DNA of 64,000 bases from positions 1,791,312-1,855,311 of the forward strand of contig NZ_CP152020.1 in assembly GCF_038624605.1 (NCBI RefSeq), read 5' to 3'. The stretch is from Psychrobacillus sp. FSL K6-4046 (GTDB taxonomy: Bacteria > Bacillota > Bacilli > Bacillales_A > Planococcaceae). The position numbers and the translations under genes were made by a program. Positions within the stretch are counted from its first letter, which is position 1, and the number at the start of each line of letters is the position of its first letter. Below, in pieces: positions 23,753-33,246 of the stretch. A model generated the notes under the pieces. The model had not been told where the DNA came from. It made no database searches and saw only the letters and a program-made list of their open reading frames with translations.

Positions 23753-24853
23753 ATGAAAACCGACGAGGAATATATGAGGCTTGCATTAGACTTGGCGGCT
23801 AGTGCGAAAGGCAACACGAATCCTAACCCAGTAGTGGGTGCAGTAATTGTGAAAAATGGAGTAATTGTTGGTACGGGACTACATCGCAAGGCAGGCGAGC
23901 CTCACGCAGAAGTGCATGCATTTAATATGGCGCAACAGCATGCGGAGGGTTCCACTCTTTATGTAACCTTAGAACCTTGCTCACATTACGGTAAAACACC
24001 ACCTTGTGCAAATTTAGTAAAGGAATCAAAGGTAAGCAGAGTCGTTGTAGCGACTAGGGACCCTAATCCTGAGGTTGCAGGAAGAGGCATTCAGCTACTT
24101 CGTGACGCCGGCATTCAAGTTGATGTCGGGATATTAGAAAAAGAAGCGCAAAAGTTAAATGAGCGTTTTATACACAATATGCTTACCAAGCGTCCATTTG
24201 TTATTTCAAAGTTTGCTATGACACTAGATGGTAAACTCGCAACCTACAATGGACATTCTAAATGGATTACTGGAGAAGTATCACGTAAAGATGTGCATGC
24301 GCTAAGAAATGAAGTAGACGGTATTTTAGTAGGGGTAGGTACAGTAATAGCAGATAATCCAGCCTTAACTACAAGACTTACTGAGCTTGATGGAAAAAAT
24401 CCTACAAGAATTATCTTAGATAGCAGCCTACGGACTCCTTTAGATGCACAGGTCCTTCAAACAGAGGAAGCCAAAACGATTATAGTAACAAGTAAAGAAG
24501 TAGATTCAAACCGTGTTAAGGAATATGAATCAAAGGGAGCAAAAGTATTATTTGTTTCCAAGAGAAATAGTGGATTGGATTTAGAAGAGGTACTTAGCGA
24601 ATTATATCAACAAGGGTTAACCGACATACTAGTGGAAGGTGGAGGGGCGATAAATTCGGCCTTTCTGAATGCTGGTTTAATAGATAAATACTATATTTAT
24701 ATAGCTCCAAAAGTACTGGGAGGCAAAGAATCCATTACCCCTTTTACTGGTGAAAATCCAGAGTCAATGGATGCTGCCAAGCAATTGTATTTTGACGAAT
24801 TCCAAAATTTTGGAGAGGATCTTCGTATAATTGCCTACCCTAAAAATAAATGA
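23753..24853 (+). CDS. ribD: Bifunctional pyrimidine deaminase/reductase
   Basis: 366 residues catalysing the second and third steps of riboflavin synthesis. The deaminase domain carries zinc ligands His51-x-Glu53 (PHAEVHAF) and Cys76 and Cys85 in PCSHYGKTPPC. The reductase domain has KFAMTLDGKLAT, GHSKWITG and VGVGTVIADNP, then VEGGGAINSAF. The ATG at 23753 is preceded by GAGGTG at 6 bases. ribE and ribH do not follow, so the pair is separated from the rest of the pathway. Confidence 0.92.
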   Translation: MKTDEEYMRLALDLAASAKGNTNPNPVVGAVIVKNGVIVGTGLHRKAGEPHAEVHAFNMAQQHAEGSTLYVTLEPCSHYGKTPPCANLVKESKVSRVVVATRDPNPEVAGRGIQLLRDAGIQVDVGILEKEAQKLNERFIHNMLTKRPFVISKFAMTLDGKLATYNGHSKWITGEVSRKDVHALRNEVDGILVGVGTVIADNPALTTRLTELDGKNPTRIILDSSLRTPLDAQVLQTEEAKTIIVTSKEVDSNRVKEYESKGAKVLFVSKRNSGLDLEEVLSELYQQGLTDILVEGGGAINSAFLNAGLIDKYYIYIAPKVLGGKESITPFTGENPESMDAAKQLYFDEFQNFGEDLRIIAYPKNK

Positions 24854-24927
24854 GCTACATAACTTTTGATCCAGTATAAAGAAAAATAAATAAAAAGTAA
24901 CAATAGTATAAGAGTAGGAGAATAAAA

Positions 24928-25497
24928 ATGAAATTTGGTTTTGATATTGACGATACATTAATTAATTTGAGAGAGCATGCTTTTCACTTGTACAATAAGA
25001 AACTTAATCAAAATGTGAATCTTGACGTATTTCATGCTTTAAAAACGGTAGAGATTCATGAAGCTTTTGGTTTGGAAAGAGAAGCTGGAAACACCATGTG
25101 GAGAGATTGTATGGAGGAAATATATTTTACAGAATGTCCTTCCTTTGAGGGAGCCTTGGAAACGTTGATATCCCTAGAAAATGATGGACATGAGATTTAC
25201 TATATCACCTCTCGCCCGAAAAAATATTGCGCTCAAACACGAGATTGGATGAAAGCACAAGGCTTTCCAATAACAGATGAAAACTTTTACTGCGGGATGC
25301 AGGATGAAGAAAAAATAGCAACAATCAAGGCATTAGAGTTAGATTATTATTTCGATGATAAGCCAGCTGTTTTAGAAACGCTCCAAAACGTAAAAACAAA
25401 AGTATTCATAAAGGATCAATCGTATAATCAGTTAATGGATATGCCAAGGCTGAAACAATGGTCTGACTTGAGGAAAATTTTAGAGGAAACAGTCTAA
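24928..25497 (+). CDS. 5'(3')-deoxyribonucleotidase-like HAD hydrolase
   Basis: 189 residues of the NT5C-type nucleotidase family (B. subtilis YqfW group). The HAD motif I is at the N-terminus (FGFDIDDTLINLRE), motif II in YYITSRP, and motif IV in DYYFDDKP. It probably dephosphorylates nucleoside monophosphates. GTAGGAG precedes the ATG. It lies 74 bases after ribD without a terminator, so co-transcription with ribA-ribD is possible; its own terminator follows. Confidence 0.8.
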   Translation: MKFGFDIDDTLINLREHAFHLYNKKLNQNVNLDVFHALKTVEIHEAFGLEREAGNTMWRDCMEEIYFTECPSFEGALETLISLENDGHEIYYITSRPKKYCAQTRDWMKAQGFPITDENFYCGMQDEEKIATIKALELDYYFDDKPAVLETLQNVKTKVFIKDQSYNQLMDMPRLKQWSDLRKILEETV

Positions 25498-25524
25498 CTC
25501 GACATAATATATTTCGTGATTCGA

Positions 25525-25572
25525 ATACCCCATGCACATTAGTCGCCAACTAATATGCACGGGGTATTTTTT
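25525..25572 (+). terminator. Terminator after the nucleotidase gene
   Basis: Long imperfect stem ATACCCCATGCA...ATTAG against CTAAT...TGCACGGGGTAT, followed by TTTTTT. Confidence 0.85.
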
Positions 25573-25657
25573 AAATGGAATAATTTTTAAATTTGAAACA
25601 AATCAAGGGAAGGGCCGTCTAATTATAAAATAGTTAAAATCCAAAGGAAGTGACATT

Positions 25658-26098
25658 TTGAAGAAAATACATTTCATTATCCTGTTAACATGTTTATCTA
25701 TTTTACTAATAGGATGTCAATCAATTGAAAGCAAAGAAACAAATCACGATAACCCTCAGCAATCGTCAAATGAACAAGTAGAAGGTGAGGTAATGGAAGT
25801 TATCCTATCAAGCTCAACTTTGGAAGACACTATTATTTTTAAAGATGAAGCCAGTATAAAAGAGTTTAAAGATATGATTTCAAGTTCAGTACAACAAGCT
25901 GGAATTGTTAATATGTCTAATCCAGATCATTATATAGATATTATGTTTAAAAAAGATAAAAAACAAACTTATTATTTATGGTTAGGAGAGAACAGGGAAA
26001 ACGGATCTTTAATGAAAGCTGATGATACCCATACGATTTATACTTTTGATGAAGAAACGAATAAAAAAATTAGCAATTTGTTGCAAAGGAAACAATAG
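25658..26098 (+). CDS. Hypothetical lipoprotein
   Basis: 146 residues from a TTG start with AAGGAAG upstream. The signal peptide ends in the lipobox LIGC (Cys about residue 20), followed by a Ser/Asn/Gln-rich linker. The C-terminal 90 residues look like a small alpha/beta domain. It would be anchored to the outer face of the membrane. No family recognised. Confidence 0.7.
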   Translation: MKKIHFIILLTCLSILLIGCQSIESKETNHDNPQQSSNEQVEGEVMEVILSSSTLEDTIIFKDEASIKEFKDMISSSVQQAGIVNMSNPDHYIDIMFKKDKKQTYYLWLGENRENGSLMKADDTHTIYTFDEETNKKISNLLQRKQ

Positions 26099-26202
26099 AC
26101 TTTGGGTTCAACTACATGCTTGACTGTATTTAAAAGTAAAAAAAGATATAGGATTAGAATATATTTTTGTCATTCTATGTACTCTAGCGTTGGAGTATAA
26201 GT

Positions 26203-26994
26203 TCAATTCATTACTTTAGTTATAATGATTCCGCCCAAATTATCCCCTGAAATTTCATATTTGTTGCTTTTAGATGACTCCATACTTTTTAATAGTTCCT
26301 GTTTTACATATCTTATTTGATATTGCTTACCTTCAATGGTTGTGTCATATTCGCCTTTTTCTTTTAAAAATGCGAGGTATTCTTCTAACACTAAATCTTC
26401 ATTGGTCATAATAAGACTATGGGGTTTTCCAACGTAGCGGAAATGCCAAGGTTCAAAAGCGATTCCAGTTACGTCCACTTTGTTCTCCGGATAACGTAAA
26501 ATAAAGCCAAATTCTGGTGCATGTTGTGCTAACCAGTCGGCTTCCAGTGTATATTCCATCATTCCTTCGGTTGAACCAATATCAATGGACAAGCCTGACT
26601 GATGCTCACTATAGCCATTTGGCAGGGCATACTGTGAACCTAATTCTTCATAAAGTTGTTGTTGGACGATACCAGTACGGAAACCACTATTAAGCTTGAA
26701 ATGCATAATTTCATCTTTTTCAGCTGCCTCGAACATTTCCTGCATAGGGGTCAGTAAATCCTTATGTACAGTCATTTCTGATTGTATTTCTACGTTATTT
26801 GCAAAGTCATTAGGTACCGCTTCGATTTCGGTTGGTTCTTGTTGAAGTTTTACCTCGTTATTAATTAATATAAGATTCCCTTCATAAATCTGTTCTTCTT
26901 CAATTGTAAAGATTTGTCTGTCTTCATTGGTATAGTTAGTAAAGATCAAATACCCAAATGTTGAAAGGCAGCATAATAAGAAGAATTTTTTCAA
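26203..26994 (-). CDS. VanY-family D-alanyl-D-alanine carboxypeptidase
   Basis: 263 residues from a TTG start 8 bases after GGGAGT; an ATG at 27027 has no ribosome site. An N-terminal hydrophobic anchor (residues 3-20) is followed by an M15B zinc peptidase domain: SGFRT, the ligand motif SEHQSGLSIDIG, GFILRYP and EPWHFRYVG. It would trim the terminal D-alanine from peptidoglycan stems outside the membrane. No vancomycin-resistance genes accompany it, so a wall-remodelling role is likely. Confidence 0.88.
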   Translation of the reverse strand: MKKFFLLCCLSTFGYLIFTNYTNEDRQIFTIEEEQIYEGNLILINNEVKLQQEPTEIEAVPNDFANNVEIQSEMTVHKDLLTPMQEMFEAAEKDEIMHFKLNSGFRTGIVQQQLYEELGSQYALPNGYSEHQSGLSIDIGSTEGMMEYTLEADWLAQHAPEFGFILRYPENKVDVTGIAFEPWHFRYVGKPHSLIMTNEDLVLEEYLAFLKEKGEYDTTIEGKQYQIRYVKQELLKSMESSKSNKYEISGDNLGGIIITKVMN

Positions 26995-27211
26995 CTGTCT
27001 CACTCCCTTACTAGATATATCTAGCATAGCAAGTAGACTTTAAGATTATGGTACGATAATTCTTAATTTTTTCTTAAGGTTATCATTTTGATAAACATCA
27101 CCTCTTCACTAAAAACGTAATTAATAATCTATTCAGGTTGCTAGAAAGTAAATTGAAATTATCCATGCTGTACATGAATATCTTTGCAATTTACTCCCAA
27201 AGCAATTTAAA

Positions 27212-27994
27212 TTAATTAGACCCATTTTTTATTTTTTGAAAGCTTGCTATAGAAGCCTGATACAACTTCTCCATTTTTTCCTCTATGAAATTCGTTCTTT
27301 CATATAATGAAAATCGAATATGGTCGATCTGCCTCATTATTTTCTCCAACAAGCCTTCTTGGAGATCTACTCGACTTGTTAAATCCTTTTGAGCTTCTTC
27401 CAAACCACTAATCTGTTGGGTAATCGTATGATGGAAATGATGCTGTTCGTCCATTTTGGCCATTGCTTCATGTTGAAACGCTGACACCTGCTCCATACTT
27501 GAAAGTACTTCTACATTTTTTAATGAAAGATCGTCTATCTTTTGAACAATCACTCCGGAAGTTTCTTCAGATTTGTCTAATCGAACCTTTATATGGTGTT
27601 GTGTTTCATCTAGATGCTCAATATGTTCCATTAAACATTGTTTTCCAAGCTGCTCTTCTGTTATTAAGTGGTGCAACTTTTCGTTTTGTTGCTCTAATTT
27701 CTTTAAACCAGTTTGTATTTGTTTTTCAACCTGTTCATGCTGCATATTTAATTTCTTTAAGTACTCAAGTCTTTTGTTAATTTCATTCCAATGGGTTATT
27801 TGTTGTTCTCCATATTGTTGTTGCGAATTATTTAATCGAATAATATTATCTAAAAAAGACTGGTTAGTTGCTTCTTGGCTAAGAATGAAATCGGATAAGT
27901 AGTTACTACGAAACTCGACTTGGTTGCTAGCTTTTAATTCGCCATTATTTTTAAAAACACCTGGATGCTGGCTATCGTTGATGAATAATCCCAT
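27212..27994 (-). CDS. Coiled-coil protein of unknown function
   Basis: 260 residues. The first 25 residues (MGLFINDSQHPGVFKNN) are followed by long stretches of heptad-like sequence rich in Gln, Glu, Leu and His from about residue 40 to 245, with no signal peptide. GGAGG precedes the ATG. Similar long coiled-coil proteins occur in Bacillus, but I know of no assigned function. It stands alone on the minus strand. Confidence 0.72.
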   Translation of the reverse strand: MGLFINDSQHPGVFKNNGELKASNQVEFRSNYLSDFILSQEATNQSFLDNIIRLNNSQQQYGEQQITHWNEINKRLEYLKKLNMQHEQVEKQIQTGLKKLEQQNEKLHHLITEEQLGKQCLMEHIEHLDETQHHIKVRLDKSEETSGVIVQKIDDLSLKNVEVLSSMEQVSAFQHEAMAKMDEQHHFHHTITQQISGLEEAQKDLTSRVDLQEGLLEKIMRQIDHIRFSLYERTNFIEEKMEKLYQASIASFQKIKNGSN

Positions 27995-28173
27995 TAAATT
28001 TCCTCCTTATGAATTATCATATTTATTAGAATATGCATGTAGGTTAAATATAGGGATTGCGAGGCATGCATCAATTGGAATAGCGAAATAGTTTCAATTT
28101 TTACAAAATAATGAAAAATGTATAGTTATTTCTTATTAGCCTATTGTATAATATGGCCTAGAGGTGTTTTATT

Positions 28174-28947
28174 TTGAATAAACAAATAATTAAAAGTTTA
28201 GATATGAAAATAACTGGAGAAATACTCGCACAGTCTTTCCCTAAGCGTCAAGGTGGAACATCATTTACCACCTTTCTACAAACTAAAAAAGGACAATTTG
28301 TATGGAAAGTAGCAACTGAGCTACCTTATCGAGAATGGCTAAAAAAAGAAGCAGAGGTAATGGAACTTCTAAATAAAGAGACAGAACTTCCGATTCCATT
28401 ATTCATGCATTACAAAGAGCAACCCGAAGAGAATTCACTTCTAATGAGTAAGTTAGAAGGTGTGCCTTTAAGAGAAGCCTTACATGTTGCAAATACAATG
28501 GAAGAAAAGAAATCCCTTTTTTACAGTTTTGGTACTCTCCTAAAATTATTACACGCCACTATGCCTCCTAAAGCATTGTTAATAGAAGATAACTGGCTTG
28601 AAAAACAATTACAAACTGCCACATATAACGTCATGCATTATGAGGTCGACGGCAATGAAGAGCTACTGACCTATTTAAAATTCAACCAGCCTAAGCCAGT
28701 ACCTCAAACACTTAATCATGGGGATTGTACGATTGATAATGTTCTTGTGAAGGATGGTAAGGTATATGCTTTTATTGATCTTGCTGGAGTAGCATACGGA
28801 GATCCGAGATATGACCTAGCTCTTGCAACTAGATCTATACAATCAAATCCATTTTTAGTAGAAGCTTTCTATGAGGGGTATGATTCTACACCTATTTCAA
28901 TAGAAGAGTTTAAATATTTTGATGGAGGTCTTTATGAATTTTTTTGA
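28174..28947 (+). CDS. Aminoglycoside phosphotransferase-family kinase
   Basis: 257 residues of the APH(3')-like kinase fold. The catalytic loop HGDCTIDNVLV (about residue 188) and the metal-binding AFIDLAGVAYGDPRYDLAL are intact; the N-lobe has FVWKVATE with the nucleotide-binding lysine. TTG start with AGAGGTG upstream. It may confer resistance to an aminoglycoside or phosphorylate another small molecule; sequence alone cannot decide. Confidence 0.82.
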   Translation: MNKQIIKSLDMKITGEILAQSFPKRQGGTSFTTFLQTKKGQFVWKVATELPYREWLKKEAEVMELLNKETELPIPLFMHYKEQPEENSLLMSKLEGVPLREALHVANTMEEKKSLFYSFGTLLKLLHATMPPKALLIEDNWLEKQLQTATYNVMHYEVDGNEELLTYLKFNQPKPVPQTLNHGDCTIDNVLVKDGKVYAFIDLAGVAYGDPRYDLALATRSIQSNPFLVEAFYEGYDSTPISIEEFKYFDGGLYEFF

Positions 28948-28965
28948 AAATGAGGTGAAATTGAA

Positions 28966-29307
28966 GTGAAGCTAATAGGTCCATTTATGATGATAGTTGG
29001 CGTATGCTGCATAGGGTTTGCTTTTTTTGAATTTTTTACGTTGGATTTTTTTGAGGAACCGCAGTATTTTTGGTTATTCTTTGTAGGTGCTCCCATTATC
29101 TTTTTTGGATTTGTTTTAACTGGAATAGGTAATCATAAAAAATTAATAGAACTGAATAACGAGGTAATACGTGAACAAATGGCTGCAGCCAGCCAAGGAT
29201 GGGAGGAGGGACAGTTAAAAGCGGAAGCCTATTGCTCAAACTGTGGCCATCCTGTTCGTCGATCATCCAATTTTTGCTCCGATTGTGGTACCTCACTGCA
29301 AACGTAA
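28966..29307 (+). CDS. Membrane protein with C-terminal zinc ribbon
   Basis: 113 residues from a GTG start (GAGGTG upstream). Two membrane segments (5-25 and 36-58) are followed by a cytosolic helix and a double-CxxC zinc ribbon, CSNCGHPVRRSSNFCSDCG. The function is unknown. It begins 18 bases after the kinase gene, so the two may be co-transcribed. Confidence 0.75.
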   Translation: MKLIGPFMMIVGVCCIGFAFFEFFTLDFFEEPQYFWLFFVGAPIIFFGFVLTGIGNHKKLIELNNEVIREQMAAASQGWEEGQLKAEAYCSNCGHPVRRSSNFCSDCGTSLQT

Positions 29308-29364
29308 GTATTTAGTCAGTATGATGGCTTATCTAATGAACTTCGAGTTAAAGGAGTGATACGA

Positions 29365-29919
29365 TTGATCACATGGAAAACGTTAAGTTCCTCGTATATT
29401 TTTAAATCCCCATTTGGAAATTTAAGAAAAGACATTTGTGAACTGCCAGATGGACAAGTAATTGATGACTATTATGTAAATGAATATACCGACTGGGTTA
29501 ATGCGATTGTCCTTACGAAGGAACAAGAAATTATTTTAGTAAGCCAATATCGCTACGCAGGTCAAAATATTTTTTTAGAAATTCCAGCTGGAAAGCCAGA
29601 GGGACAAGAAAGCTATCAGAAGGCAATTCTTAGAGAAGTTCAAGAGGAGACTGGCTATACAACCGACCGTGAGCCAGTTTTATTGGGTCAATTTTACGTA
29701 AACCCAGCTACTCAAACGAATAAGGTTTACACCTATTTGCTACTAGATGCTTATCAAACTAGCAACCAACAGCTGGATCCTACAGAATTTATAGATGTTC
29801 ATACTTTTGATTTTAAGGAAATGCACTCTTTAATAAAGAATGGTGAAATTCAACAGCTTTTCACAGCCAATGCTTATTATATGGCTTTAGATTTTTTAAA
29901 GGAGAATCCAGGAAAATGA
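29365..29919 (+). CDS. Nudix hydrolase (ADP-ribose pyrophosphatase-like)
   Basis: 184 residues. The Nudix box spans GKPEGQESYQKAILREVQEE with the G-x5-E-x7-RE-x2-EE pattern complete, preceded by EIPAGKP as in ADP-ribose pyrophosphatases. It hydrolyses a nucleoside diphosphate derivative, probably ADP-ribose or a sugar nucleotide. The TTG at 29365 has AAGGAG 8 bases upstream; the GTG at 29356 overlaps that site. Its stop codon overlaps the start of the next gene by 4 bases. Confidence 0.85.
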   Translation: MITWKTLSSSYIFKSPFGNLRKDICELPDGQVIDDYYVNEYTDWVNAIVLTKEQEIILVSQYRYAGQNIFLEIPAGKPEGQESYQKAILREVQEETGYTTDREPVLLGQFYVNPATQTNKVYTYLLLDAYQTSNQQLDPTEFIDVHTFDFKEMHSLIKNGEIQQLFTANAYYMALDFLKENPGK

Positions 29920-30941
29920 TCAAAGGCTTTGCGACTCGAGAGGATACCTTTGGTTACTTGCGTCATCATCAATCCATTTATAGAGAAACACCGTGGTTTT
30001 ATTGCTCTAGAATTGCACTTGGAACACATTTAGGAGAGATGACGGAGGCACATTCTGCCTTATATCAAGAAACGATTCGTTATAGTCTATTGAACGGACT
30101 AAACTTTATTGATACCGCCTTAAATTATCGTGGTATGAAATCAGAAAGAGACATTGGCAAGGTTCTTTTAGAGATAACAGAAAACAAAAAATTGAATAGA
30201 TCAGAATTTGTCCTTTCCACTAAAGGTGGGCTACTTCCGGGGGATAAAGATGCCGGACTTGTTCCCAAGGATTATTTAGAATCGGTGCTTTTACAAAATA
30301 AAATTATTAAAGAGACAGATATACAAACTGTTGAACATCAAAAGCACGTACTTACACCTAATTATTTCCGGTTTGCTTTAGAGCAAAGCAGAAAGCACCT
30401 TCATTTGGATACGATTGATATATATTATTTACATGTTCCAGAGCTTTCCATGAAGGTTCTTGGAAAAGATGCATTCTACAACCAGCTGGAGGATTTATTT
30501 TACTTTTTTGAGGAACAGGTAGAGAAGCAAAATATTCGCTTTTATGGAATGGCTACATGGCTTGGACTTATCAGTGCTCATGATGAGATAGGCTATATCT
30601 CTTTAGAGATAGCAGAAAGTATAGCCAGAAAGGTGGGGGGTAAAGACCACCACTTTAGATTTGTGCAAATACCCGTAAATAGAGTTTTTCCTGAAGCAAT
30701 CAAAAAGAAAACCCAATCAGTTGCTGGAATTGACATGACAGTACTTGAGGCAGCAAGACAGTTAAATATACACGTAACGACCAGCGCACCTTTTAACCTT
30801 GGTAAAGATATACAAAAAACAGATGATAGCTTGCGATTCCTAATGAATACGAAAGGCATATTGTCAACAATGGTTGGCATGAAGCAAATCGACCATGCCA
30901 AGCGCAACATAGCAACGAGCAAACGTACAACCATTCAATAG
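29916..30941 (+). CDS. Aldo/keto reductase-family oxidoreductase
   Basis: 341 residues of the NADPH-dependent (beta/alpha)8 barrel family. The catalytic tetrad is visible: Asp and Tyr in DTALNYRGMKSE, Lys in STKGG, His in YYLHVPE. An insertion around residues 115-145 makes it longer than the typical 280-320. It is translationally coupled to the Nudix gene by a 4-base overlap. The substrate is unknown. Confidence 0.85.
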   Translation: MIKGFATREDTFGYLRHHQSIYRETPWFYCSRIALGTHLGEMTEAHSALYQETIRYSLLNGLNFIDTALNYRGMKSERDIGKVLLEITENKKLNRSEFVLSTKGGLLPGDKDAGLVPKDYLESVLLQNKIIKETDIQTVEHQKHVLTPNYFRFALEQSRKHLHLDTIDIYYLHVPELSMKVLGKDAFYNQLEDLFYFFEEQVEKQNIRFYGMATWLGLISAHDEIGYISLEIAESIARKVGGKDHHFRFVQIPVNRVFPEAIKKKTQSVAGIDMTVLEAARQLNIHVTTSAPFNLGKDIQKTDDSLRFLMNTKGILSTMVGMKQIDHAKRNIATSKRTTIQ

Positions 30942-30950
30942 GAGGATAAA

Positions 30951-31988
30951 TTGAAAACTATCATCAAGCGAGCTTTGTTTCTGCTGTTTCCTTTCTTCAT
31001 TGGAGCGTATACCGTGCAAGCATTTACTGTGTATTATAACTGGAGCAATCTAGTGTGGAGCATATTAATTAGCTGCTTACTTTTTATCTTTTATATGTAT
31101 TACTTGGAAACCAAACGAGACTTTTCGGTCTCCATTATTCGGCCCACTGTTAGGTTTATATTAACAGCTACCTTATTATGCTCCTTCTACATCGGAGGTA
31201 GCGCATGGTCTAATTTCATAGAAGAACCTTATAAAGAGATAGCGCCTCTAGCTACTGGAGCCAAAGCAGAAGAGAAGAAAAGCAGAAAATTATTTTCTTT
31301 ATTTTCAGGAGATTCAATCCAAAAAAATGTGGAGTCTAAGCAGATTGATAGTATCTCTTATTATTTTGCAGCAGATAATATTGCTTCTGTGCAGGAGTAC
31401 TCCTCGCTGTTAGCTAAGGAAAAGGCAAAGTTAGATCGGATTTTCGGGTCAGAGCTAAAGGACCCTTTAAAGATTGAAATATACAATGATTCCTCGGCTA
31501 TTAAGGAAGTGTCCCCTGGAGCAGTAGGTTATTACAAACGTAGGAATCAATCTATTCATCTAATGAAGATGGATGATGAAAAAAGATGGGAACGAATATT
31601 ATTACACGAATATACCCACTATCGTATTCACCAATTTGCAAAGGTTAATGGATTGAGTAGTAAAATGGAGCATCTGCCTTTTTGGTTCATAGAGGGGCTA
31701 AGTGAGTACGTTGGTTATCAGGATAGGGTGATTAACCATCAGATCCTAGGTGAAACAGTGGATTATCGCTTACTAGACACAAATAAAACCATCCCAGCGA
31801 CTCTGGAACATTATAAAGTATATTTACAAGGCTACTTCACAGTGAAAAAGTTGGATAGTTTATATGGATCAGAAGTCATAGCGAAGTTGTTATTATCGGA
31901 GTCTTTAAATGATTTTTATAGCACCATGGAGAAAACTACTGGACAAAGCACAGAGGAATTTCAGAAAACTCTTCTAGCAACTTATTAA
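30951..31988 (+). CDS. Membrane-anchored zinc metallopeptidase (peptidase MA-like)
   Basis: 345 residues from a TTG start after AGGAGG. Three hydrophobic segments fall within the first 90 residues, then comes an external domain with the zinc motif HEYTH (ILLHEYTHYRIH, about residue 218) and the downstream glutamate in FWFIEGLSEYVG. This is the peptidase MA-like (gluzincin) arrangement. It starts 9 bases after the aldo/keto reductase gene, in the same operon. The substrate is unknown. Confidence 0.82.
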   Translation: MKTIIKRALFLLFPFFIGAYTVQAFTVYYNWSNLVWSILISCLLFIFYMYYLETKRDFSVSIIRPTVRFILTATLLCSFYIGGSAWSNFIEEPYKEIAPLATGAKAEEKKSRKLFSLFSGDSIQKNVESKQIDSISYYFAADNIASVQEYSSLLAKEKAKLDRIFGSELKDPLKIEIYNDSSAIKEVSPGAVGYYKRRNQSIHLMKMDDEKRWERILLHEYTHYRIHQFAKVNGLSSKMEHLPFWFIEGLSEYVGYQDRVINHQILGETVDYRLLDTNKTIPATLEHYKVYLQGYFTVKKLDSLYGSEVIAKLLLSESLNDFYSTMEKTTGQSTEEFQKTLLATY

Positions 31989-32013
31989 AAGACTTCTCTT
32001 TTATTATCAAATT

Positions 32014-32047
32014 AAAAAGAGCTAGATAACTAATTCTAGTTCTTTTT
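32014..32047 (+). terminator. Terminator after the Nudix-AKR-peptidase operon
   Basis: Arms AAAAAGAGCTAGA and TCTAGTTCTTTTT with one mismatch, loop TAACTAAT, ending in a T run. It can also act for the minus-strand gene ending at 32088. Confidence 0.82.
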
Positions 32048-32087
32048 TAATGCACGCCGTAACTCAATTTTTATTTTAATTAGATTA

Positions 32088-32447
32088 TTAATCTTCAAAT
32101 TGCAGGTATTCTAAAATATTACCAAAAGGGTCTCGAAAACTAATGAATTTTCCTGGAGGACAATCAGTTGGCTCATCTATTATAAAATGTACTTCTTTTT
32201 CTTTTAAGAATTTAACCTTTTCATAAATATCTTCCGTTTGCAATCCCAATGCAACTCCTGAAGCATTTTGGTTATTGCTTGCACTATCATTTTCCTCCAA
32301 AACAAGTGGTAAGTATCCGTTAACGAGTGATGCAAGCTTAGGACCATACTGCTTATGTAATTCAAAACCTAACGTATTAGTATAAAAGTCAATTGCTTTA
32401 TTTAAATTGGGCACATAAATGCTTATAACACAAATTTGATTTTTCAA
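32088..32447 (-). CDS. VOC-family (glyoxalase-like) protein
   Basis: 119 residues with the vicinal-oxygen-chelate pattern: ISIYVPNLNKAIDFYTNTLGF at the N-terminus and FISFRDPFGNILEYLQF at the C-terminus, whose terminal glutamate is a usual metal ligand. TTG start preceded by AGGAGGG. It could be a lyase, dioxygenase or antibiotic-binding protein. It is unrelated in close detail to the VOC protein at 6002. Confidence 0.8.
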   Translation of the reverse strand: MKNQICVISIYVPNLNKAIDFYTNTLGFELHKQYGPKLASLVNGYLPLVLEENDSASNNQNASGVALGLQTEDIYEKVKFLKEKEVHFIIDEPTDCPPGKFISFRDPFGNILEYLQFED

Positions 32448-32599
32448 ATTATCCCTCCTATTAATATTATTTTATACATATTCTACATTACTTATTGATT
32501 GTCCTTTTTAGAGGATATAAATTTCCTAAGTCGAATAATATAAGTTAGAAATAATATTTTAATAGTTCAACATCATTTAAACAAAGGAGGATATATTAA

Positions 32600-33181
32600 G
32601 TGTTTATTCGGGAATATAACGATTCTGATGAGGTAGGTTGGGTAAGATGTAGAACACTATCATTTCTAAATACAGCCTACTTTGATAACGTATTGAATAA
32701 AAAAGAAAACTATGAAAATCCTGCAATCGAACTCGTGGCAGAATTAAATGGACAAATTATTGGACTCATTGATATAGAGTATGAAAAGGAAGAAAAAACC
32801 GTTTGCTCAAGAGGTCACGGTTTAGGAGGTATGGTTTGGCATGTTGCAGTACATCCAGACTACCACCGACAGGGAATCGGTGAGCAACTTCTCCAAGAAG
32901 CGGAAAAAAGAGCAATCAATTTAGGGTTGAATCGATTTGAAGCGTGGACTAGAGATGATCGTTGGGTACGGAATTGGTATGAAAAAATGCAGTTTAAAAA
33001 AGTCTATTCCTATTACCATATTTATTTCGAAGGAAATGAATTGAAAAATAGAATTCAAAGTACTATTCCTAATCTTCACTTAAAGAATACGTTTGCTCAT
33101 TATGTAGGAGAAGATATCGAACAATTTTCAGAAAACCAACGAATTCATGAATGCGTTTGCTATGAAAAATATTTTAAATAA
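32600..33181 (+). CDS. GNAT-family N-acetyltransferase
   Basis: 193 residues, GTG start after GGAGG. The acetyl-CoA-binding motif A is VAVHPDYHRQGIGEQLLQEAE at about residues 90-110, and motif B follows in NWYEKMQFKKVYSY. The substrate amine is unknown. The C-terminal 50 residues extend beyond the core fold. It is followed by small secreted-protein genes. Confidence 0.82.
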   Translation: MFIREYNDSDEVGWVRCRTLSFLNTAYFDNVLNKKENYENPAIELVAELNGQIIGLIDIEYEKEEKTVCSRGHGLGGMVWHVAVHPDYHRQGIGEQLLQEAEKRAINLGLNRFEAWTRDDRWVRNWYEKMQFKKVYSYYHIYFEGNELKNRIQSTIPNLHLKNTFAHYVGEDIEQFSENQRIHECVCYEKYFK

Positions 33182-33246
33182 AAAATACATCTTATTTACC
33201 TAAAGCGTTAAAATGCTTTACCACGATTGTAAAGTGAGGTGTTGTA

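Noticed and set aside
27463-27902. Plus-strand open frames opposite the coiled-coil gene
   Set aside because: They are antisense shadows of a long, well-supported gene and have no ribosome sites.
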